A DNA stretch of 6,139 nucleotides from Oscillospiraceae bacterium (lineage in GTDB: Bacteria; Bacillota; Clostridia; Oscillospirales; Acutalibacteraceae): contig CADBUK010000144.1 of NCBI GenBank assembly GCA_902797915.1, positions 1 through 6,139 on the forward strand, read 5' to 3'. Under the pieces are notes generated by a model, which worked only from the letters and a program-made list of their open reading frames with translations, had not been told where the DNA came from and did no database searches. Position 1 is the stretch's first letter. Each line of letters opens with the position of its first letter. Below are positions 1-6,139 of this stretch, one piece after another. The position numbers and the translations under genes are program-made.

Positions 1-784
1 AAACGGCGTAAAGTATTGTGTTGACAGCACAAACGCTTCTTCCGAGTATTCAAGAAATTATATCAGAAACGAGCTTTTGCCCCTGCTTTTTAACGTTAAC
101 AGCAATTTTATATCCGCTGCGTCAAGGGCAATTGAGCTTCTCAATTATGATGAGGAATACCTTGAAAAATGCGCTGAAGCGGAGTTTGAAAAAGCATTGA
201 CTGCCGACGGGCTGAGCATTGAGCAGTTGAAAAAAATGCCTTATGCCATTCTCGGCAGGGTTATTGCGCAGTATCTCGGCAGCTTTTCTCTGCCTGTTGA
301 TTATTACAGAATTAACGGAATTATCGGTCTGATAGACAAACCTTCCGCATTTCAGATTAATAACGATTATTCTGCAATTTCAAACAAAGCTTTTCTCAGA
401 ATAGTCAATACCGCTGAAAATTCGCAGGCTTATTCCGTTTTATTAAAAAAACTAAGTGTTGATGAATTTTTAAATGTTTGTAAAAATAACGGCAAAGAGT
501 TTGCTTTTTGCTGTGATTATGATAAAATAATCGGCAGCGCCTCTGTTCGCACAAGGCAGGAGGGAGACCGCATTTCTCCTGAAGGCAGGGGTTGTATTAA
601 AACGATTAAAAAGCTTTTTAACGAGCTTTCCGTTCCTGTGGAAAAAAGGAACTCAATTCCCGTAATCGCTGATGATGACGGGGTTATAGGTATCTTCGGT
701 TACTGTGTTGACGAGCGTGTTAAGCTTGATAGCAATACCCGCAGCGTATTAACCGCAGATATTCAAACGGAGGATAATAAATGA
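1..784 (+). CDS. tilS: tRNA(Ile)-lysidine synthetase TilS, 3' part (5' end outside window)
   Basis: TilS uses ATP and lysine to convert the wobble cytidine of the CAU-anticodon tRNA-Ile to lysidine, so that it reads AUA as isoleucine; it acts in the cytoplasm and is usually essential. The frame is open from base 2, so the gene begins upstream; about 260 codons are visible of a family that is usually 430-470 aa. The first residues carry the conserved family segment VDSTN, followed by YSRNYIRNELLPLL (about nt 20-88), which closes the N-terminal PP-loop domain. The SGGxDS ATP-binding loop must lie upstream. The C-terminal TilS domain is clear: GDRISPEGRG from nt 563, then a KKLFNELSVPVEKRNSIP stretch and a final GYCVDERVKLD. 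In-frame starts inside the window, such as the TTG at 77, are internal codons, because homology continues upstream of them. The TGA stop (782-784) overlaps the ftsH ATG, indicating cotranscription and probable translational coupling. Recognition rests on the motifs; no search was run. Confidence 0.93.
   Translation, partial: NGVKYCVDSTNASSEYSRNYIRNELLPLLFNVNSNFISAASRAIELLNYDEEYLEKCAEAEFEKALTADGLSIEQLKKMPYAILGRVIAQYLGSFSLPVDYYRINGIIGLIDKPSAFQINNDYSAISNKAFLRIVNTAENSQAYSVLLKKLSVDEFLNVCKNNGKEFAFCCDYDKIIGSASVRTRQEGDRISPEGRGCIKTIKKLFNELSVPVEKRNSIPVIADDDGVIGIFGYCVDERVKLDSNTRSVLTADIQTEDNK
769..773 (+). promoter_or_regulatory. ribosome binding site of ftsH
   Basis: GGAGG lies 7 nt before the ATG at 781, inside the last codons of tilS. 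It fixes the ftsH start, which sits in an ATGA overlap with the tilS stop codon. Confidence 0.85.
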
Positions 785-2760
785 AAAACATTTCAAAAAA
801 CTGGAAATCGGCAATATTTTATATCCTGTTTATCGGATTGCTGATTGTAATGGCGCTGTACTTCGGGCAGTCACAGAATAAAACCGACGTTCAGTACAGC
901 GAGATCGTTTCGCTTTTTAAAGAGGATAAGGTGCAGAGCTTTGAGATTGATTTGACCTCGGGCGCGCTTACTTATAAAACCTTTGACGACAGCGACACCG
1001 TTCACAATTACAGCGTTCCGAGCGTTACCTATTTCCTTGAGGATATCAGGGACAGTGTTAACGAATATAACGAGGAAAACCCCGACAACCAGATTCAGTA
1101 TAACTACAAAAAGAGCAGTTCTAAAAGCTGGATGTTCAGTATGATTCCGTCCCTGCTCAGTATCGCCCTCGGCGCCGCTCTGCTGATTTTCTTTATGCGC
1201 AAAATGAGCGGAACTATTTCGAATGATACAAACAGAACTCTCGGTTTCGGCAAGGTCAGAACAAAAACCGTTACGGACGAAAACACCAAGACCTTTGCCG
1301 ACGTTGCGGGCTGTGATGAGGAAAAGGCGGAGCTTGAGGAGCTTGTAGAATTCCTCAAAGACCCCGATAAGTTTACCGAGCTTGGCGCAAGAATTCCCAA
1401 GGGCGTGCTTCTTGTTGGCCCTCCCGGAACGGGTAAAACCCTGCTTGCAAAGGCTGTTGCGGGCGAAGCGGGCGCTCCTTTCCTTTCAATTTCGGGCTCC
1501 GATTTTGTTGAAATGTATGTCGGTGTAGGCGCAAGCCGTGTCCGCGATTTGTTCCAGCAGGCTATGAAGAAAGCTCCCGCAATTGTTTTCATTGATGAAA
1601 TTGACGCGGTCGGCAGACACAGAGGCGCAGGCACGGGCGGCGGTAATGATGAAAGAGAGCAGACCTTAAACCAGTTGCTTGTTGAAATGGACGGCTTCGG
1701 CACAAACAGCGGCGTTATTGTAATTGCCGCAACTAACCGACCCGATGTTCTTGACCCGGCGCTTCTCCGTCCGGGCAGATTTGACAGGCAGATTACCGTT
1801 AACAGACCTGACGCGCAGGGCAGGGAGGATATACTCCGCGTTCACGCTAAGAACAAGCCGCTCGCACCCGACGTTGATTTGAAGGACGTTGCGAAAAGCG
1901 CTATGGGATATACGGGCGCCGACCTTGAAAACCTTTTGAATGAGGCTGCGCTGCTTGCGGCAAGACGTCATAAGAAAGCTATCACAATGGTTGAAATGAC
2001 TGACGCTGCGGCGCGTGTTGAAATGGGTACCGAAAAGAAATCCCATAAATATTCCAAAAAGGCAAAGAAGCTTACTGCTTACCACGAATCAGGACACGCG
2101 GTTGTTTCTTATTACCTTGAAACTCACGACCCTGTTAAAGAAATTTCAATTATCCCCCGCGGTCTCGGCGCAGGCGGTTATACCGCTTATCAGCCGCAGG
2201 AGGAAAACTATACCTCAAGAACCGATATGCTTGAGTTCCTGATTTCATTGTTAGGCGGCAGAGTTGCCGAGGCGCTTGCGCTTAACGACATTTCTACAGG
2301 CGCTTCAAACGACTTGCAGAGGGCTACTCAGATTTGTCGCGATATGGTTGCCAAATACGGTATGAGCGATGAAATCGGACCCGTTGTTTATAATGACGAC
2401 AGCGGCGAAGTTTTCCTCGGCAGAGATTACGGCCACGTTGTTAATTACAGCGAGCGAACCTCATCAAGAATTGACGAGGAAATAGAACGCCTTATGCGCG
2501 AAGCGTATGACAAAACCGTTGAAATTCTTAAAGAGCATTTCGACAAGCTTGAGCTTGTTGCTGAAACTCTGATTGAAAAGGAAAAGCTTTCGGGCGACGA
2601 CTTTAAGTCGCTTATGGAAAACGGAAAGCTTCCCGAAAAGGAAGAGGCTTCAGCAGAGGAAACCGAGTCTGTTGAAACTGCCGAAGCGGAGATTGTTGTA
2701 CCCGAGGAGGAAATTACAACCGAAGAGGCTTCCGAGAATAATGACGATATAACCGAATAA
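781..2760 (+). CDS. ftsH: ATP-dependent zinc metalloprotease FtsH
   Basis: FtsH is a membrane-anchored hexameric AAA+ protease that unfolds and degrades misassembled membrane proteins and some short-lived cytoplasmic regulators. The 659-aa protein is complete. Its order is: TM helix 1 (about residues 9-28), an extracytoplasmic domain (about 30-117), TM helix 2 (about 118-139), AAA+ ATPase (about 170-400) and M41 peptidase (about 425-610). Visible motifs are Walker A GPPGTGKT (213-220), pore loop FVEMYVG (242-248), Walker B VFIDE (269-273), the second region of homology with arginine fingers R330 and R333, the zinc-binding HESGH (435-439) and the likely third zinc ligand D511 in TGASNDLQ. All catalytic residues are intact. 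The C-terminus (about 616-659) is a low-complexity acidic Glu/Thr/Ala tail. The gene overlaps tilS by 4 nt and is followed directly by a terminator, so it is last in its operon. In many Firmicutes hpt lies between tilS and ftsH; here it does not. Confidence 0.99.
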   Translation: MKNISKNWKSAIFYILFIGLLIVMALYFGQSQNKTDVQYSEIVSLFKEDKVQSFEIDLTSGALTYKTFDDSDTVHNYSVPSVTYFLEDIRDSVNEYNEENPDNQIQYNYKKSSSKSWMFSMIPSLLSIALGAALLIFFMRKMSGTISNDTNRTLGFGKVRTKTVTDENTKTFADVAGCDEEKAELEELVEFLKDPDKFTELGARIPKGVLLVGPPGTGKTLLAKAVAGEAGAPFLSISGSDFVEMYVGVGASRVRDLFQQAMKKAPAIVFIDEIDAVGRHRGAGTGGGNDEREQTLNQLLVEMDGFGTNSGVIVIAATNRPDVLDPALLRPGRFDRQITVNRPDAQGREDILRVHAKNKPLAPDVDLKDVAKSAMGYTGADLENLLNEAALLAARRHKKAITMVEMTDAAARVEMGTEKKSHKYSKKAKKLTAYHESGHAVVSYYLETHDPVKEISIIPRGLGAGGYTAYQPQEENYTSRTDMLEFLISLLGGRVAEALALNDISTGASNDLQRATQICRDMVAKYGMSDEIGPVVYNDDSGEVFLGRDYGHVVNYSERTSSRIDEEIERLMREAYDKTVEILKEHFDKLELVAETLIEKEKLSGDDFKSLMENGKLPEKEEASAEETESVETAEAEIVVPEEEITTEEASENNDDITE

Positions 2761-2763
2761 CAT

Positions 2764-2793
2764 AAAACACGAGGGTTTCCCTCGTGTTTTTTT
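2764..2793 (+). terminator. intrinsic (Rho-independent) terminator after ftsH
   Basis: A perfect inverted repeat (2764-2775 pairing with 2779-2790, core CACGAGGG/CCCTCGTG) has a TTT loop and runs into seven consecutive T (2787-2793). It starts 3 nt after the ftsH stop codon and closes the tilS-ftsH transcription unit, separating it from the topoisomerase operon. Confidence 0.95.
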
Positions 2794-2808
2794 ATCGAAA
2801 AAATCTCT

Positions 2809-2872
2809 ATATTGTAATTTTTTCTGCAAATTCTTGACAAAAGTACAATATCTTGTATAATAGTAATTTGTA
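2809..2872. repeat. cluster of TTGTA/TACAA motifs around the parE promoter
   Basis: Four copies of TTGTA or its complement lie at 2812-2816 (+), 2844-2848 (-), 2853-2857 (+) and 2868-2872 (+). The first two belong to an 8-bp inverted pair, ATATTGTA (2809-2816) and TACAATAT (2844-2851). The middle two form TACAA-TATC-TTGTA inside the -35/-10 spacer and run into the -10 box. This placement would suit a repressor or supercoiling-sensitive site, but the region is so A/T rich that chance is a real alternative. Confidence 0.3.
2834..2861 (+). promoter_or_regulatory. sigma-A-type promoter of the parE-parC operon
   Basis: A full-consensus -35 box TTGACA (2834-2839) and -10 box TATAAT (2856-2861) are separated by 16 bp. 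Transcription would start near 2868, giving a leader of about 60 nt before the parE ATG at 2928. The DNA just upstream (2797-2833) is very A/T rich, as in UP-element-like regions. The position, between a terminator and the next gene, supports a genuine housekeeping promoter. The start site is predicted only from the boxes. Confidence 0.85.
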
Positions 2873-2916
2873 ATGTGAGTTAATATGCTTATTTATATAT
2901 TATGTATTCTTTGAAA

Positions 2917-2922
2917 TGGAGG
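2917..2922 (+). promoter_or_regulatory. ribosome binding site that decides the parE start
   Basis: TGGAGG ends 5 nt before the ATG at 2928. An in-frame ATG at 2916 overlaps this Shine-Dalgarno sequence and has no good site of its own upstream, so 2928 is preferred. This removes four residues (MEAY) from the longest possible ORF. Confidence 0.85.
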
Positions 2923-2927
2923 CTTAT

Positions 2928-4907
2928 ATGGCTAAAGCAAAGGAATATGGAAACGAAAGTATTAAGGCGCTTAAAGGTGCCGATCAGGTCAGACTGCGTC
3001 CCGCAGTAATATTCGGCTCTGACGGTATTGAGGGCTGCCAGCATTCTATATTTGAGATTATGAGTAACTCAATAGACGAGGCACGTGAGGGCAGGGGCAA
3101 CAAAATCGTTGTTACACGCTTTGAGGACGGCTCTGTTGAGGTTCAGGATTTCGGCGCAGGCATTCCCGTTGAATATAATAAGGCTGAGGATGAGTATAAC
3201 TGGAAACTGCTTTTCTGCACTCTTTACGCGGGCGGTAAGTATGATAATAACGGCGACGCTAATTATTCTTATTCTCTCGGTCTGAACGGACTTGGACTCT
3301 GCGCAACCCAGTTTGCTTCCGAATATATGGACGCTGAAATCCACAGGGACGGCAATTGCTATAAGCTCCACTTTGAAAAGGGCATTAACAAGGGCGGTCT
3401 TAAAACGGAAAAGTACGATAAACGCGATACGGGCACCAGAATTCGCTGGAAGCCCGACCTTGACGTGTTTACTGATATCAATATTCCCGTCAGCTATTAT
3501 CTTGACACAATGAAACGTCAGGCTGTTGTTAATGACGGAATTACGTTCATATTTAAAAATCAGGTTGGCTCGCGTTTTGAAACAACCGAGTTCTGCTATC
3601 AGAACGGTATTAAGGATTATGTTGCCGAGATTGCAGGCGAAACCGCTATTACAACTCCGCAGTACTGGGAGTGCGACCGTAAGGGCAGAGACCGTGAGGA
3701 TTTAAACGACTATAAACTTAAAATAAAAGCCGCGCTCTGTTTTTCCTTGAAGGCTCAGCGCAAGGAGTATTACCACAACTCAAGTTATCTTGAACACGGC
3801 GGAGCGCCCGATAAGGCGTTTAAAAGCGCGTTTGTAAATCAGATTAACGCTTACCTTAAAGCAAATAATAAGTATAATAAAACCGATTCAACAATCAATA
3901 TTCAGGATATTGAGGATATTATAATCTTTGTTGTTTCTTCGTTTTCAACTCAGACCTCTTACGAAAATCAGACCAAGAAATCCATTACTAATAAGTTCAT
4001 TCAGGACGCTATGACGGATTTCTTCCGTAAGCAGCTTGAGGTATATTTCATTGAAAATAAGATGGACGCGGAAAAAATTGCCGACCAGGTTCTTATTAAT
4101 ATGAGAAGCCGCGTTAAAGCCGAAAACACGAGAAAAACCCTCAAAACAACTCTGCAGACCAAAATGGATATGACTAACCGTATCCAGAAATTTGTTGACT
4201 GTCGCTCAAAAGACGTTAATGAAAGAGAAATCTTTATCGTAGAGGGCGATTCGGCTTTGGGCTCCTGTAAGCAGGCGAGGGACGCTAATTTTCAGGCGAT
4301 TATGCCCGTTCGCGGTAAGGTGCTTAACTGCCTTAAATCCGATTACGACAAAATATTTAAAAGCGAAATCATTACCGATTTAATTAAGGTGCTCGGCTGC
4401 GGTGTTGAGGTTAAAAGTAAGGCGGCGAAAGACGTTTCTATGTTCGATATGGACGCTCTGCGCTGGAATAAGATTATGATTTGTACCGACGCGGACGTCG
4501 ACGGCTTCCATATCAGAACGCTTATTCTTACAATGATTTACCGTCTTATGCCAAAGCTTATAGAGGCGGGCAAGGTTTATATTGCGGAATCTCCTCTTTA
4601 TGAGGTAACCTGTAAGGACCAGACTTATTTTGCCTATAACGAAAAGGAAATGGAAGACATCAGGGCGCAGATAGGCAATCAGAAATATACCGTTCAGCGC
4701 TCCAAGGGTCTTGGCGAAAACGAGGCTGATATGATGAGCCTTACAACTATGAATCCCGCAACAAGACGTCTAATCAAGGTTACTCCCGACGACGCAGAGC
4801 AAACCTCAATTATGTTTGATTTGCTTTTGGGCGACGACCTTGAAGGCAGAAAAGATTATATTTCAAACTACGGGCATCTCTATTTAGATGCCGCGGACGT
4901 ATCTTAA
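2928..4907 (+). CDS. parE: type IIA DNA topoisomerase subunit B (ParE/GyrB family, divergent Clostridia type)
   Basis: This is the ATPase and toprim subunit of a type IIA topoisomerase. ATP binding closes the N-gate and drives passage of one duplex through a break made by the partner subunit. Using the ATG at 2928 it is 659 aa, near the usual length for Gram-positive ParE/GyrB. The GHKL ATPase comes first: catalytic E43 and N47 in IFEIMSNSIDEA, adenine-contact D74 in DFGAGIP, and GLNGLG (118-123). The transducer domain carries the ATP-contacting QTK loop (Q348, K350). The toprim domain has EGDSALG (E439), PVRGK (460-464) and TDADVDG (D521, D523, D525), with RSKGLGE at 591-597. Catalytic and metal-binding residues are intact. 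Departures from the common pattern include SNSIDE for DNSIDE, DFGAGIP for DxGRGIP, SLGLNGLG for SGGLHGVG, and HGGAPDKAF for GGTHExGF. parC follows after 13 nt. Type IIA subunit B is certain; ParE rather than GyrB is inferred from the pairing, the position away from dnaA/recF, and memory of similar clostridial proteins annotated as topoisomerase IV. Confidence 0.88.
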   Translation: MAKAKEYGNESIKALKGADQVRLRPAVIFGSDGIEGCQHSIFEIMSNSIDEAREGRGNKIVVTRFEDGSVEVQDFGAGIPVEYNKAEDEYNWKLLFCTLYAGGKYDNNGDANYSYSLGLNGLGLCATQFASEYMDAEIHRDGNCYKLHFEKGINKGGLKTEKYDKRDTGTRIRWKPDLDVFTDINIPVSYYLDTMKRQAVVNDGITFIFKNQVGSRFETTEFCYQNGIKDYVAEIAGETAITTPQYWECDRKGRDREDLNDYKLKIKAALCFSLKAQRKEYYHNSSYLEHGGAPDKAFKSAFVNQINAYLKANNKYNKTDSTINIQDIEDIIIFVVSSFSTQTSYENQTKKSITNKFIQDAMTDFFRKQLEVYFIENKMDAEKIADQVLINMRSRVKAENTRKTLKTTLQTKMDMTNRIQKFVDCRSKDVNEREIFIVEGDSALGSCKQARDANFQAIMPVRGKVLNCLKSDYDKIFKSEIITDLIKVLGCGVEVKSKAAKDVSMFDMDALRWNKIMICTDADVDGFHIRTLILTMIYRLMPKLIEAGKVYIAESPLYEVTCKDQTYFAYNEKEMEDIRAQIGNQKYTVQRSKGLGENEADMMSLTTMNPATRRLIKVTPDDAEQTSIMFDLLLGDDLEGRKDYISNYGHLYLDAADVS

Positions 4908-4913
4908 AGGAGG
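4906..4913 (+). promoter_or_regulatory. strong ribosome binding site of parC
   Basis: AAAGGAGG is a near-full match to the anti-Shine-Dalgarno sequence. It begins within the parE TAA stop codon and ends 7 nt before the parC ATG at 4921. It fixes the parC start and implies efficient translation from the shared mRNA. Confidence 0.9.
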
Positions 4914-4920
4914 ATTTATT

Positions 4921-6139
4921 ATGGCAAGAAAAAAGAAAAATGCTCCTGAAGAGATTAATATAAATCCGCTTGCGGATAACGTTCATATTCAGGGCGCGGG
5001 CTCCGTTACCGATGAGCGTATTATAGAAACGCTTAAATCAAATTTTATGCCCTACGCTATGAGCGTAATCCTTTCCCGTGCAATTCCCGAAATTGACGGC
5101 CTCAAACCGTCGCAGAGAAAACTCCTTTATACAATGTATAATATGGGGCTTATGAAGGGCGGCACAATCAAAAGCGCAAATATCGTCGGCAGAACTATGC
5201 AGCTTAACCCCCACGGCGACCAGTCTATATACGAAACTATGGTTCGTCTTTCGAGGGGTAACGAAAGTCTGCTTTATCCGTATATCGATTCAAAGGGAAG
5301 CTTTGGTAAAGCGTATTCAAGAGATATGAAATACGCTGCATCGCGTTATACAGAGGCAAAGCTTGCTCCCATTTGCAAAGAGCTTTTTGACGATATTGAT
5401 AAGGATACCGTTGATTTTGTTGATAACTACGACAGCACTATGAAAGAGCCGAGACTGCTTCCCGTTACGTTTCCGACTATTCTTGCAAACGTAACAACGG
5501 GTATTGCCGCGGGTATGGCTTCCTCAATTGCTTCCTTTAATCTTAAAGAGCTTTGCGAAACTACAATCGCGCTTATGAAAAATAAGGAGCACGTTATTTC
5601 CGATACTCTTATTGCTCCCGATTTTGTAGGCGGCGGGTTTGTTATATACGATAAGCCTGAGCTTGAAAAGATTTACGAAACTGGCAGGGGCTCTGTTAAA
5701 GTCCGCGCAAGATACAGCTATGATAAATCCTATAACTGTATTGATATTACCGAAATTCCGTCAACAACTACGTCTGAAGCCATTATTGACAAGATTGTTG
5801 AGCTTGTTAAAACAAATAAGGTTAAGGAAATTGCGGACATCAGAGATGAAACCGATTTACACGGCTTAAAGATTACGGTTGACTTAAAAAGGGGAGTGGA
5901 CCCTGATAAGCTTATGACCAAGCTTTATAAGATGACTCCGCTTGAAGATAATTTCTCCTGTAATTTCAACGTTATTATCGACGGTAAGCCCGGCGTAAGA
6001 GGCGTCAGGGAGCTGCTTAACGAGTGGGTTAGGTTCCGCGTTAACTGCGTATCCCGCCGCGTATCCTTCAACCTTAATAAGAAAAGAAAGCAGCTTCATC
6101 TTTTAAAGGGTCTTTCAAAGATTTTGCTTGATATTGATA
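4921..6139 (+). CDS. parC: type IIA DNA topoisomerase subunit A (ParC/GyrA family), 5' part, cut by window end
   Basis: This is the DNA breakage-reunion subunit, which forms a covalent tyrosyl-DNA link during duplex passage. The frame stays open from the ATG at 4921 to the window end, giving 406 codons; full-length proteins of this family are usually about 700-850 aa. After a basic N-terminus (MARKKK), the winged-helix domain begins with FMPYAMSVILSRAIPEIDGLKPSQRKLLYTM (42-72), split by no gap. The active site is R142-Y143 in AASRYTE, with Y143 matching the catalytic tyrosine (E. coli GyrA Y122). The tower domain follows, with TTGIAAGMAS (192-201), where I195 matches the DNA-bending isoleucine. 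The quinolone-contact helix reads PHGDQSIYETM (97-107): Q101 stands where E. coli GyrA has S83, and E105 where it has D87. The C-terminal domain, where a GyrA box would mark gyrase, lies beyond the window, so ParC rather than GyrA is an inference. It is cotranscribed with parE. Confidence 0.9.
   Translation, partial: MARKKKNAPEEININPLADNVHIQGAGSVTDERIIETLKSNFMPYAMSVILSRAIPEIDGLKPSQRKLLYTMYNMGLMKGGTIKSANIVGRTMQLNPHGDQSIYETMVRLSRGNESLLYPYIDSKGSFGKAYSRDMKYAASRYTEAKLAPICKELFDDIDKDTVDFVDNYDSTMKEPRLLPVTFPTILANVTTGIAAGMASSIASFNLKELCETTIALMKNKEHVISDTLIAPDFVGGGFVIYDKPELEKIYETGRGSVKVRARYSYDKSYNCIDITEIPSTTTSEAIIDKIVELVKTNKVKEIADIRDETDLHGLKITVDLKRGVDPDKLMTKLYKMTPLEDNFSCNFNVIIDGKPGVRGVRELLNEWVRFRVNCVSRRVSFNLNKKRKQLHLLKGLSKILLDID

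Noticed and set aside
18..200. Small + strand ORF of 60 codons near the window start.
   Set aside because: It overlaps tilS in another frame, and the tilS frame carries clear family motifs through this stretch.
77..784. TTG at 77 as the start of a complete 235-aa gene.
   Set aside because: The same frame is open to base 2 and the upstream residues (VDSTN, YSRNYIRN) are conserved TilS sequence, so the gene is a fragment cut by the window edge.
1104..2085. Two minus-strand ORFs (1104-1703 and 1666-2085) antisense to ftsH.
   Set aside because: They lie wholly within the conserved ATPase/protease coding region, encode no recognisable motif and are explained by codon bias of the sense gene.
2797..2824. 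Inverted repeat GAAAAAAT / ATTTTTTC (2797-2804 with 2817-2824) as a second terminator or regulatory hairpin.
   Set aside because: It is almost pure A/T with a 12-nt loop, no GC core and no following T tract, so it is better explained as A/T-rich promoter-upstream DNA.
2445..2840. Minus-strand ORF of 131 codons across the ftsH 3' end and terminator.
   Set aside because: Its Ser-rich product mirrors the Glu-rich acidic tail of FtsH read backwards, and it runs through the terminator hairpin.
2916..2918. ATG at 2916 as the parE start.
   Set aside because: The Shine-Dalgarno sequence overlaps this codon and is correctly spaced only for the ATG at 2928.
2862..2927. Riboswitch or attenuator in the parE leader.
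   Set aside because: The leader is about 60 nt, A/T rich, with no strong stem, no T-run terminator and no recognisable aptamer.

Overview
The window reads as ordinary chromosomal core-gene DNA from a low-to-moderate GC Gram-positive anaerobe of the Clostridia. An uncultured gut lineage near Oscillospirales/Ruminococcaceae is my guess, not something the sequence proves. The reasons are the tilS-ftsH neighbourhood typical of Firmicutes, strong GGAGG-type ribosome binding sites, a consensus sigma-A promoter, and a type IIA topoisomerase pair of a divergent type that I associate from memory with Clostridia. All four genes are on the + strand and the window is almost entirely coding. No mobile element, CRISPR array, tRNA, rRNA or long non-coding stretch was seen.

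Bases 1-2793 form the end of one transcription unit. It holds the 3' part of tilS (tRNA-Ile lysidine synthetase; the N-terminal catalytic domain lies upstream of the window), then a complete ftsH (membrane AAA+ zinc protease, 659 aa) whose ATG overlaps the tilS stop codon, then a perfect-stem intrinsic terminator. The hypoxanthine phosphoribosyltransferase gene (hpt/hprT) that often sits between tilS and ftsH in Firmicutes is absent.

Bases 2794-2927 are the only sizeable intergenic region. They carry a sigma-A-type promoter (TTGACA, 16 bp, TATAAT) surrounded by several TTGTA/TACAA motifs that might be an operator.

Bases 2928-6139 hold a second operon, parE-parC (13 nt apart). It encodes the ATPase/toprim subunit (complete, 659 aa) and the breakage-reunion subunit (first 406 codons, cut by the window end) of a type IIA DNA topoisomerase. 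The two proteins should act together as an A2B2 enzyme that passes one DNA duplex through another, most likely as topoisomerase IV for decatenation. The C-terminal domain that would separate topoisomerase IV from gyrase is outside the window. Both subunits keep the catalytic residues but differ at several positions usually conserved in gyrase/Topo IV, including the two quinolone-contact positions of the A subunit and one aminocoumarin-contact position of the B subunit. These changes are the most interesting content. I do not see a previously undescribed system here.
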